Shown here in pieces: positions 25,197 through 31,944 of a stretch of DNA of 36,360 nt. Numbering within the stretch: the stretch's first letter is position 1; each line of letters starts with the position of its first letter. Both the position numbers and the translations under genes were made by a program. This DNA is from JBDSTZ01 sp039927975 (GTDB lineage: Bacteria > Pseudomonadota > Gammaproteobacteria > Burkholderiales > Burkholderiaceae_D). The stretch lies in the NCBI GenBank assembly GCA_039927975.1, contig JBDSTZ010000045.1, forward strand, positions 1 to 36,360, written 5' to 3'. The notes under the pieces are model-generated. The model saw nothing but the letters and a program-made list of their open reading frames with translations, was not told where the DNA came from and searched no databases.

Positions 25197-26507
25197 TTGC
25201 ATAGCGAAATCGTGGTGGTCGGCGGCGGCGCCGGCGGTTTGGAACTGGCCTGCAAACTGGGCCGCAAGCTGGGGCCCGACAAAGTCACCCTGGTCGACCG
25301 GGCCCTCTATCACATCTGGAAGCCCTCGCTGCACGAAGTGGCCGCCGGCACCCTCGACATTCACCAGGAGGGGCTGTCCTACCAGATGCTGGCGCATGAC
25401 AATGGCTTCACCTTCGTCTACGGCCCCATGACCGCGCTCGACGCCGGCGCCAGGTCGCTGACGGTGGGGCCGATCAAGGCGCCTGACGGCGAAGCGGTGC
25501 TGCCCGAGCGCACGCTCGGCTACGGCGCGCTGGTCATGGCGGTCGGCAGCACCTCGAACTACTTCAACGTGCCCGGCGCGGCCGAACATACCATTTCCCT
25601 CAATACCACCGAAGACGCGGAACGCTTTCGCCTGCGCCTGCTGCGCCTGCTCGCCATGGCGCAGGAGGGCGAGCAGAACGGCAAGCCGGCCGCGCAGGGC
25701 GCCGGCATCGACATCGTCATCATCGGCGGTGGCGCCACCGGGGTCGAGCTGGCGGCCGAATTGCGCGAAGCGAGCGGGGTCTACGCGGCCTACGGTTTTC
25801 GCCACATGCAGGCCATGCGCGACGTCCGCCTGACGCTGCTCGAAGGTGCGCCGCGCATCCTTGCGCCCTTGCCCGAACGGGTCTCCGGCGCCGCGCTCAA
25901 GCTGCTCAATGCGCGCGGCATCGCGGTCGTCACCAACTGCAAGGTCAGCGCGATCGGTCCGGGCGAAGTGAGCGATTCCGAAGGCAATACCTATCGCGCC
26001 GACCTGTGCGTGTGGGCCGCCGGCATCCGCGCGCCAGCCTTCCTGGCCGAGCTTGGCCTGCCGCTCACGCGGGTCGGCCAGATCGACGTCGACGCCTTTT
26101 TGCGCGTGAAGGGATACGCCGACATCTATGCCATGGGCGATTGCGCCGCCTGCGTCGACCGCGACGGCAATCTGGTGCCGCCGCGCGCCCAGGCCGCGCA
26201 TCAGCAGGCCGACTTCCTGCTCGATCTGTTTCTGCGCAAGGTGAAGGGCAAGCCGGCGCCGAAGCTCGGCTATGTCTACCACGACTATGGGTCGCTGGTG
26301 TCGTTCGGCCACACCACCACAGTGGGCAGCCTGATGGGCGCGCTCAAAGGCTTCAGCTGGTTTGTCGAGGGATTTTTCGCCCGCACGATGTATGTAAGTC
26401 TGCACCTGCTGCATCACCGCGCCGTGCTGGGCGCGGTGCGTACCGGCGTGCTGGCGCTGGCGCGATTCCTGATTCGGCGCACCACGCCGCTGGTCAAGCT
26501 GCACTGA
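25197..26507 (+). CDS. ndh: Type II NADH:quinone oxidoreductase (NDH-2)
   Basis: A 436-residue flavoprotein expected to oxidise NADH and reduce quinone at the inner membrane without pumping protons. The FAD-binding motif VVGGGAGGLELA is at the N-terminus and the NADH-binding motif IIGGGATGVELAAEL near 180. YAMGDCAAC near 313 is the second FAD signature. The C-terminal part (about 375-430) is hydrophobic and amphipathic, as in membrane-bound NDH-2. The start is a TTG at 25197, six bases after CACAGGAG; no ATG fits before the FAD motif. It could feed the cbb3 branch through quinol. Confidence 0.9.
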   Translation: MHSEIVVVGGGAGGLELACKLGRKLGPDKVTLVDRALYHIWKPSLHEVAAGTLDIHQEGLSYQMLAHDNGFTFVYGPMTALDAGARSLTVGPIKAPDGEAVLPERTLGYGALVMAVGSTSNYFNVPGAAEHTISLNTTEDAERFRLRLLRLLAMAQEGEQNGKPAAQGAGIDIVIIGGGATGVELAAELREASGVYAAYGFRHMQAMRDVRLTLLEGAPRILAPLPERVSGAALKLLNARGIAVVTNCKVSAIGPGEVSDSEGNTYRADLCVWAAGIRAPAFLAELGLPLTRVGQIDVDAFLRVKGYADIYAMGDCAACVDRDGNLVPPRAQAAHQQADFLLDLFLRKVKGKPAPKLGYVYHDYGSLVSFGHTTTVGSLMGALKGFSWFVEGFFARTMYVSLHLLHHRAVLGAVRTGVLALARFLIRRTTPLVKLH

Positions 26508-26618
26508 TTGCAGGCTGGACCCCGCGCACGGGAGGCGCAGCTGGCGCGGTCCGCCCGACGGGTGATCGTTTAATTCAATTTCCTGCACCGCGTCACGTTC
26601 CGACTGCATCGACTGTGG

Positions 26619-26674
26619 GTCGGGCCATCCTCGGCCCGACGCGATGCGGCAGCGCGCAGCGCCGGTCCGGCGCT
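26619..26674. terminator. Two hairpins between convergent ndh and sensor kinase genes
   Basis: GTCGGGCC-ATCCTC-GGCCCGAC (26619-26640, eight-base stem) and AGCGCCG-GTC-CGGCGCT (26658-26674, seven-base stem, touching the kinase stop codon). Neither has a T-run on either strand. Their place between two convergent genes fits transcript ends. The rest of 26508-26672 holds nothing I recognise. Confidence 0.45.
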
Positions 26675-27401
26675 ATGCGGCAGTGGCAGGCGCCGGCGCG
26701 CTCGGCAATGTCATGCTGAGCACCGTGCCGCCGGCCGGGGCGGCTTGCAGGCTCAGCGTGCCGCCCAGATAGCGGGCCCGTTCGCGCACCAGCCGCACGC
26801 CGTGACAGCCGTTCTCGCCACTGGCAGCATTGGCCAGGCCGACGCCATTGTCGCGCACCGTCAGCATGATTTCTTCCTCGTTATCGTCGAGCACCACATC
26901 GACTTCGCTCGCCTGGGCGTGGCGGGCGACATTGCGCAAACCTTCCTCCAGGCAGCGCAGCAGGGCCACACCGTGGGTGCGCGGATAGCTCAAGTCTTGC
27001 TCGGGCAGGCTGATGCGGGCGATCATCTTGTGCTGGGCGCCGAACTCGCTCACCAGCTCGCCCAGCGCGGCCTTGATGCCGAGGAATTCAAGCTTGTCGT
27101 TCCACAGCGCCAATTGCATCTGGCGATTGGTCTCGATGATGTTGAGCAGCAGCTGCTTCATCTGGGCGCTGCGGTGGTGCAGGTTTTTTTCGTTCGGCAA
27201 CTGCTGGTTCAGCAGTGTCAGGTGCATGGTCAGCGCGGTCAGGGTCGAGCCTAGGCTGTCGTGCAGCTGGCGCGCCAGCAGGCGCCGCTCTTCGTCCCAG
27301 CAATGCGTGACGTGGCCGAGCAAATCGGCCAGCTCGGCGGTGCGGGCGGCGACCTGGCGCTCGATGTCCTGCTCACTTGTTTGGGGCAGCGGTGCTGTCA
27401 T
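26673..27401 (-). CDS. Short NarL-type sensor histidine kinase without sensor domain
   Basis: A 242-residue protein. A short coiled-coil start (about 8-35) leads into the HisKA_3 box, with ARQLHDSLGS carrying the likely phospho-His47. The HATPase domain ends the protein, with NVARHAQAS as N box and VRDNGVGL as the ATP-lid motif. There is no membrane helix, PAS or GAF domain. Kinases of this class usually pair with a NarL/FixJ regulator, but no such gene is present here. TATGAT on the minus strand (27433-27428) could be its -10. The ATG has no clear Shine-Dalgarno site. Confidence 0.87.
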   Translation of the reverse strand: MTAPLPQTSEQDIERQVAARTAELADLLGHVTHCWDEERRLLARQLHDSLGSTLTALTMHLTLLNQQLPNEKNLHHRSAQMKQLLLNIIETNRQMQLALWNDKLEFLGIKAALGELVSEFGAQHKMIARISLPEQDLSYPRTHGVALLRCLEEGLRNVARHAQASEVDVVLDDNEEEIMLTVRDNGVGLANAASGENGCHGVRLVRERARYLGGTLSLQAAPAGGTVLSMTLPSAPAPATAA

Positions 27402-27625
27402 GTTGACACTTTGTGAAAGTTTCCCAGATCATACAACAGCTTGCCTTCGGGTGTCGCCAGCACGGATCGTGCGCGCGTTCCGGGGGCTGTGGCGCGCGCA
27501 GTGTGAGGTGCCGAACAGTCGGATCGGGCGATGTCGGCGACTCTGTGGCGAGCGCGGGGTGCCTGCGACGGCCCCGTGTCAATCCACACTGACCCATTCA
27601 CCATTTACCAGTATCAGGAGCCACC
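27402..27625. other. Divergent intergenic region, sensor kinase / hemerythrin
   Basis: Contains the likely kinase -10 (TATGAT, minus strand) and a small inverted repeat ACTTT-GTG-AAAGT at 27408-27420 just in front of the kinase ATG. TTGACA at 27403-27408 on the plus strand has no convincing -10 partner. No small gene is supported here. The hemerythrin promoter was not identified. Confidence 0.35.
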
Positions 27626-28084
27626 ATGTCCAGCAAACCGAAAGACGCCATCGCCATGCTCACCGCCGAGCACCGCGAGGTGGATGACATGTTCAAGCAA
27701 TTCGAATCGATGGGCGACCGCGCCAAGGCCAAGAAGAAAAAACTGGTCGACGAAATCTGCACCGCGCTGACGCTGCACACGTCGATCGAGGAAGAAATTT
27801 TCTATCCCGCCGTGCGCGAGGAAGTCAAAGACGCCGAGGATATTTGCGACGAGGCGCTGGTTGAACACGCCAGCGCCAAGGATCTCATTTCGCAGTTGCA
27901 GGAAATGGATCCGGAGGACGAGTTGTACGATGCCAAGGTGAAAGTGCTGTCCGAGCAGATCGAACACCACGTCAAGGAAGAAGAGCAGGAAATGTTCCCG
28001 AAAGTGAAAAAGTCCAGCCTGGACCTCATCGCCATCGGCGAGGAAATGGCCCAGCGCAAGGAAGAATTGCTGGCCTCGGCCTGA
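27626..28084 (+). CDS. Hemerythrin HHE domain protein
   Basis: A 152-residue helical protein. Likely iron ligands lie in LTAEHREVDDMF (His16), LHTSIEEEIFYP (His at about 51 and Glu at about 55), VEHASAKD and EHHVKEEEQEMFP, the pattern of bacterial HHE hemerythrins that bind a di-iron site. Such proteins sense or buffer oxygen or nitric oxide, or protect iron-sulfur proteins. CAGGAGCCACC precedes the ATG. Gene and product are rich in Lys and Glu, unlike most neighbours, as expected for the fold. It stands as a single gene. Confidence 0.93.
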   Translation: MSSKPKDAIAMLTAEHREVDDMFKQFESMGDRAKAKKKKLVDEICTALTLHTSIEEEIFYPAVREEVKDAEDICDEALVEHASAKDLISQLQEMDPEDELYDAKVKVLSEQIEHHVKEEEQEMFPKVKKSSLDLIAIGEEMAQRKEELLASA

Positions 28085-28086
28085 AA

Positions 28087-28109
28087 GGGCGGGGCGCTTT
28101 GACCCGCCC
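28087..28109 (+). terminator. Hairpin directly after the hemerythrin gene
   Basis: GGGCGGG-GCGCTTTGA-CCCGCCC, a seven-base all-GC stem starting two bases after the stop codon. Only GTTCT follows, so termination would be weak. The rest of the 28085-28240 gap shows GC-rich sequence without a gene. Confidence 0.5.
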
Positions 28110-28240
28110 GTTCTGGCGCGCGGGTGAGGGCGCGGTTGGCGCGCGGTCTGGCACCTGCTGGCGCTGCGACCGGATCGGCGCCGTGAAGGCGTCAGCGGGC
28201 AGATCGGCGCGATGCGCCGCGCCGCCCTGCGAGGCCGCGC

Positions 28241-29860
28241 CTACTTGACGGTAGCGAGCGGGGCGGTTTCGCCGATCGCTTCGAGCAGTTGGGCGATATC
28301 GACCGGCTTGACGAGGTGCATGTCGAAGCCGGCCTCCAGCACGCGGCGCTGGTCGTCGGCCAGGCCGTAGCCGGTCAGGGCGATCAGTTTCATGCGGCTC
28401 GTGTCCTGGTTCTGGCGCAGGCGGCGCGCCACCTCGTAGCCGTCGATGCCGGGCAGGCCGATATCGACCAGCGCCACCTCGGGCAGGGCGGCGAGCGCCA
28501 GTTGCACGCCTTGCAAGCCGTCGGCGGCCTGCTGCACCGTGTAGCCGAACGCGCCCAGCATGGTCGCCATCATGTCGCGCCCATCCTCGTTGTCCTCGAT
28601 CAGCAGCACGGTCGGCTTGCCGCTGTCGATCTCCTGCACCGCCAGCGGCACTGCCGTGACAGCGGGCGCCACACCCGGCAGGCGGATCGTGAAGGTGCTG
28701 CCGGCGCCGGCGCCGGGACTGTCGGCGCTGACGCTGCCGCCGTGCAGCTCGACCAGGCGGCGCACCAGCGCCAGGCCAATGCCCAGGCCTCCTTGCGAGC
28801 GGTCGATCGTGATGCTGCCCTGGACGAACACGTCGAACACATGCGGCAACAGGTCGGCCGCGATGCCGACGCCCGAATCGCGCACTGTCAATACGACATC
28901 TTCCTCGTCCTGCAGCACGGCGATGTGGATGTCGCCGCCGGCCGGCGTGTACTTGAGGGCGTTGTCGATCAGGTTGGTGGCGATCTGTTCGAGACGGGTG
29001 GGGTCGCCGTCGACCCAGCCGGGCGTCAGCTCCAGGGTCAAGCGGTAGTTGCCGGTGCGGCCGGTGGCCTTGAACGTGTCGAGGCAGGCCGTCACCAGGG
29101 CCGACACTTCCATCGGCTGGCGCGACAGCAGGATCTTGCCCGACATCGCGCGCGACAGGTCGAGCAGGTCGTCGACGATGCGGCTCAGGTGCTGGCTCTG
29201 GCGCTGGATGATGACTTTGGCGCGGCCGATGGTGTCGGGGCCGGCGCCCTTGAGGCCAATCAGCGAGGCGGCGCTGCTGATGGCGCTGAGCGGATTGCGC
29301 AGTTCGTGGCCGAGCATGGCGAGGAATTCATCCTTGGCGTGGTTCTTGCGCTCGGCCGCCTGGCGTTCCTCCATCTCGCGCGTCAGGCGCTTGTTGGTGG
29401 CGGTCAGTTCGGTGGTGCGCTGGCTCAGCTTGTGGGCCTGGCGCCGCAACTCCTCGTTCTTGGTCGACAGCGCGACGAACACCGACACCTTGGCGTGCAG
29501 AATCTGCGGGATAACCGGGGTGAACAGGAAGTCGGCAGCGCCGCGCTGGTAGGCTTTCAGGCGGTCGATTTCGTCGGCCAGGAAGGCGGTGACGAAGATG
29601 ATCGGAATGTCGGCCGAACGGGCGCGCTGATGGATCGCCTCGGCCGTTTCAAAGCCGTCCATGCCCGGCATATTTACGTCGAGCAGGATCACGGCAAAAT
29701 CGTGCAGCAACACCTGGCGCAGCGCTTCGTGCCCCGAGCGCGCGGCCATGACTTCGTAATTGGTTTCTTCGGCCCATTGGTCGAGCAGACTCGTCAGCGC
29801 AAGCAGGCTGGCCGCGTCGTCGTTGACCACGAGAATTTTGGATTTGTCGATTTTCGGCAC
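28241..29860 (-). CDS. Hybrid histidine kinase, REC-HisKA-HATPase-REC
   Basis: A 539-residue cytoplasmic protein. The N-terminal receiver domain carries Asp61 in LLDVNMPGMDGF. A coiled-coil linker (about 145-175) leads to HisKA with His185 in LGHELRNPLSAI, then HATPase (NLIDNALKYTP; VRDSGVGIA) and a second receiver with Asp466 in VDIGLPGIDGYE. It would pass phosphate inside a relay but has no sensor or output domain, so partners lie elsewhere. The chosen start is a GTG at 29860 after CAGGAATGAC, right before the first receiver; the frame stays open upstream without a ribosome site. Confidence 0.9.
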   Translation of the reverse strand: MPKIDKSKILVVNDDAASLLALTSLLDQWAEETNYEVMAARSGHEALRQVLLHDFAVILLDVNMPGMDGFETAEAIHQRARSADIPIIFVTAFLADEIDRLKAYQRGAADFLFTPVIPQILHAKVSVFVALSTKNEELRRQAHKLSQRTTELTATNKRLTREMEERQAAERKNHAKDEFLAMLGHELRNPLSAISSAASLIGLKGAGPDTIGRAKVIIQRQSQHLSRIVDDLLDLSRAMSGKILLSRQPMEVSALVTACLDTFKATGRTGNYRLTLELTPGWVDGDPTRLEQIATNLIDNALKYTPAGGDIHIAVLQDEEDVVLTVRDSGVGIAADLLPHVFDVFVQGSITIDRSQGGLGIGLALVRRLVELHGGSVSADSPGAGAGSTFTIRLPGVAPAVTAVPLAVQEIDSGKPTVLLIEDNEDGRDMMATMLGAFGYTVQQAADGLQGVQLALAALPEVALVDIGLPGIDGYEVARRLRQNQDTSRMKLIALTGYGLADDQRRVLEAGFDMHLVKPVDIAQLLEAIGETAPLATVK

Positions 29861-29891
29861 GTCATTCCTGCACTGCGATTGAATTTTTTGA

Positions 29892-29919
29892 CTATCTTGC
29901 TGTCTCTTTGACAGGATAG
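29892..29919 (-). other. Imperfect inverted repeat in front of the hybrid kinase
   Basis: On the plus strand CTATC-TTG-CTGTC-TCTTT-GACAG-GATAG pairs as two five-base blocks with a three-base bulge on one side. It lies about 30 bases upstream of the GTG. It could be an operator or an RNA hairpin in the leader. The remaining divergent gap to 30152 contains no gene I can support. Confidence 0.35.
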
Positions 29920-30152
29920 CAGAAGCGGTGTTTCCCTCACGCACGATAGCAGGCATATGTTGGACGTGTTCACTAGCTCCAGATAATCATATCAATGGCG
30001 TTGCCGACTGTCAAAAGACATCCACAGGAAGTGTGGACGGATGTGGGTTCGCTGCCGCACATACAGCGGCGCGGCCTTCTGCGATAGTGGGAACGTGTCC
30101 AGTTCAACCGTTGTATTGGCGGACCGGCTCCCCCAAAATCGAAAGGACAGAA

Positions 30153-30605
30153 ATGAATATCCATTCCATCGTCGATGACGAATTCCACCTCAAATGCTTC
30201 CGCGAGCTCGTCGAGGCGCCGATCAGCGCCTTGCGCGGCGTGAGCAAATCGGACGCCCGCGCGCTGAGCCAGGCGTTCGGCATCAACACGATCGGCGAAC
30301 TGGCCGACCTGCGCTTCGTGAAGTGGGCCGCGGCGATCAAAACCCTGGCCGCCGTCGAAAACGACACGCCGGCACAACGGGCCAAGGAAGTGCTGCTCGA
30401 CGACGCCGTTGAAATGACCTTCCCGGCCAGCGATCCGATCTCGGTCGACGCCGGCATCACCCGCATCGAGGTGCCGCCTGAAAAAGTCGACGCCAGCACC
30501 GATCACCAGTTGGCCAAGGAAGTGGAGGCGAACTGCGAAGCGGCGGGCGACGCCGGCGCGGTGCCGCCCAAGGCCGGCAAGGCGAATCAAAAGGCGGGGC
30601 ACTGA
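30153..30605 (+). CDS. Small helix-hairpin-helix-like protein with FPASDP motif
   Basis: A 150-residue soluble protein. The region APISALRGVSKSDARALSQA (about 22-41) followed by FGINTIGELADL resembles the helix-hairpin-helix fold of small DNA- or protein-binding domains. It is followed by EMTFPASDPISVDAGITRIE (about 90-109); FPASDP-type motifs recur in short proteobacterial proteins of unknown role, as I recall. The tail is acidic, then basic (KAGKANQKAGH). GAAAGGACAG is a strong ribosome site. It ends 39 bases before a strong terminator. Function unknown. Confidence 0.78.
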   Translation: MNIHSIVDDEFHLKCFRELVEAPISALRGVSKSDARALSQAFGINTIGELADLRFVKWAAAIKTLAAVENDTPAQRAKEVLLDDAVEMTFPASDPISVDAGITRIEVPPEKVDASTDHQLAKEVEANCEAAGDAGAVPPKAGKANQKAGH

Positions 30606-30644
30606 GCAATCATTGCCCGGGCCCTTTGCGGTTGCCAAAGCGAC

Positions 30645-30672
30645 AAAAAGCCAGCAGACATGCTGGCTTTTT
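30645..30672. terminator. Bidirectional rho-independent terminator
   Basis: AAAAAGCCAGCA-GACA-TGCTGGCTTTTT forms a perfect twelve-base stem with A5 on one side and T5 on the other, so it works in both directions. It serves the FPASDP protein gene (plus) and the diguanylate cyclase gene (minus), which converge here. It is the clearest terminator in the window. Confidence 0.93.
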
Positions 30673-30763
30673 GCTTTCCCGTACGGGGGCGAAACACGGG
30701 GTCAAGTTGAGTTGACCCCGAGCATTGGAGCGGAACAAACCGGCGAACCGGACGGGGGCTGGT

Positions 30764-31744
30764 CTAACGCGTCGGCGCCAGTTCCGGTTTGCCGACCGGC
30801 AGCAGGGTGGCCGGCTGGGCCGAGGTCGCGCAGAAACGGTTCTTGCCGCCGCGCTTGGCTTCGTACAGGGCGTAATCGGCGATGCTGATCAGCGCGTCGA
30901 CCGTCTCGGCGTCGTCCGGATAAATGCTGATGCCGATACTGGTCGACAGTTTGAGCGTCAGGTCGTTGATGAAGAAGGGCTCCGACACCGCCTCGACCAG
31001 CTTGGCCGCCGGTCCCTGGGCGTCGGACAGCCCGCTCACCTCGGTGAGCACGATCATGAACTCGTCGCCGCCCAGGCGCGCCACGGTGTCTTCCTTGCGC
31101 GAATTGGCCAGTAGCCGCTGGGCGACGATTTTCAGTACTTCGTCGCCGTACGCGTGTCCATACGTATCGTTGATCGCCTTGAAACCGTCAAGGTCGAGAT
31201 ACATGATGGCCGCCTTGTGATGATTGCGGTTGGCGTGCTGCAAGGTCGTCTCGATGCGGTCTTCCAGCAGGCGCCGGTTGGGCAGGCCGGTCAGCGCGTC
31301 GTGCAGGGCCAATTCCTGCTGGGCCCGGCTGTACTGGGCCAGTTCGCGGTACAACAGCCGTACTTCGAGCATGTTGTGGATGTGCTTGTGCACTTCGAGC
31401 AGGTCGAACGGTTTGCTGATGAAGTCGCGCGCGCCGGCTTCGAGCGCGGCGATCTTGAAGCTCGGCTGGGCGGTCAGGGCCAGCACCGGCAGGTAGCCGC
31501 CGTGCTCGATCTCCTTCAAGCCCTTCATCACCTGGAAGCCATTCAGGCCGGGCATCTGCAAATCGAGAAGGATCAGGTCGTAGTTGTGCTGCCGGTGCAG
31601 CGGGCATACCTGCTCGGGCAACATGGTGGAACTGACGCTGGTGTAACCTTCTTCGCGCAATATCTCTTCCATCAATTCGATATTGTCGGCGGAGTCGTCG
31701 ACCACCAGGATCTTCGCGTTTAAGATGTCTTCTCGGCTAGGCAT
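30764..31744 (-). CDS. Response regulator diguanylate cyclase (REC-GGDEF)
   Basis: A 326-residue protein with an N-terminal receiver domain (Asp61 in LLDLQMPGLNG) and a C-terminal GGDEF domain. The active site GGDEF is at 225-229, intact, and RKED lies five residues before it, the RxxD inhibitory site, so product feedback is likely. It should make cyclic di-GMP when phosphorylated and thereby favour attachment. There is no EAL domain. The cognate kinase is unknown, but two hybrid kinases flank it. The receiver domain begins at KILVVDDSADN near residue 11. Confidence 0.94.
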   Translation of the reverse strand: MPSREDILNAKILVVDDSADNIELMEEILREEGYTSVSSTMLPEQVCPLHRQHNYDLILLDLQMPGLNGFQVMKGLKEIEHGGYLPVLALTAQPSFKIAALEAGARDFISKPFDLLEVHKHIHNMLEVRLLYRELAQYSRAQQELALHDALTGLPNRRLLEDRIETTLQHANRNHHKAAIMYLDLDGFKAINDTYGHAYGDEVLKIVAQRLLANSRKEDTVARLGGDEFMIVLTEVSGLSDAQGPAAKLVEAVSEPFFINDLTLKLSTSIGISIYPDDAETVDALISIADYALYEAKRGGKNRFCATSAQPATLLPVGKPELAPTR

Positions 31745-31944
31745 GCGGTTTCTCGGTCAAGGCGAAAATTCTGCGTGCCGCTTGTGGCGGCACGGGCATC
31801 TGATGGGGCCCTGTAGGCACCCTTGTTATGTTTTTTGCAAAATGCAGAGATGCAATGAATTTAATTCCCACTAGTGTAACAAAGATCGGGATGTTTCTTG
31901 TAGGACAGCGCCGCGTGCGCCGGTAAGACTATCAATTGTGCGAG
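31745..31944 (-). other. Intergenic leader upstream of the diguanylate cyclase
   Basis: AT-richer than its surroundings. It contains a perfect eight-base hairpin CGTGCCGC-TTGTG-GCGGCACG (31774-31794) about 30 bases before the cyclase ATG. This may end the transcript of the upstream hybrid kinase or shape the cyclase leader. No T-run follows directly, and no FNR-type box or gene is seen. Confidence 0.4.

Noticed and set aside
30080..30112. GGAAC...CGTT resembling an ECF/EcfG-type promoter before the FPASDP gene
   Set aside because: The spacer is about 14 bases rather than the 16-17 needed, and EcfG is an alphaproteobacterial system. Treated as chance.
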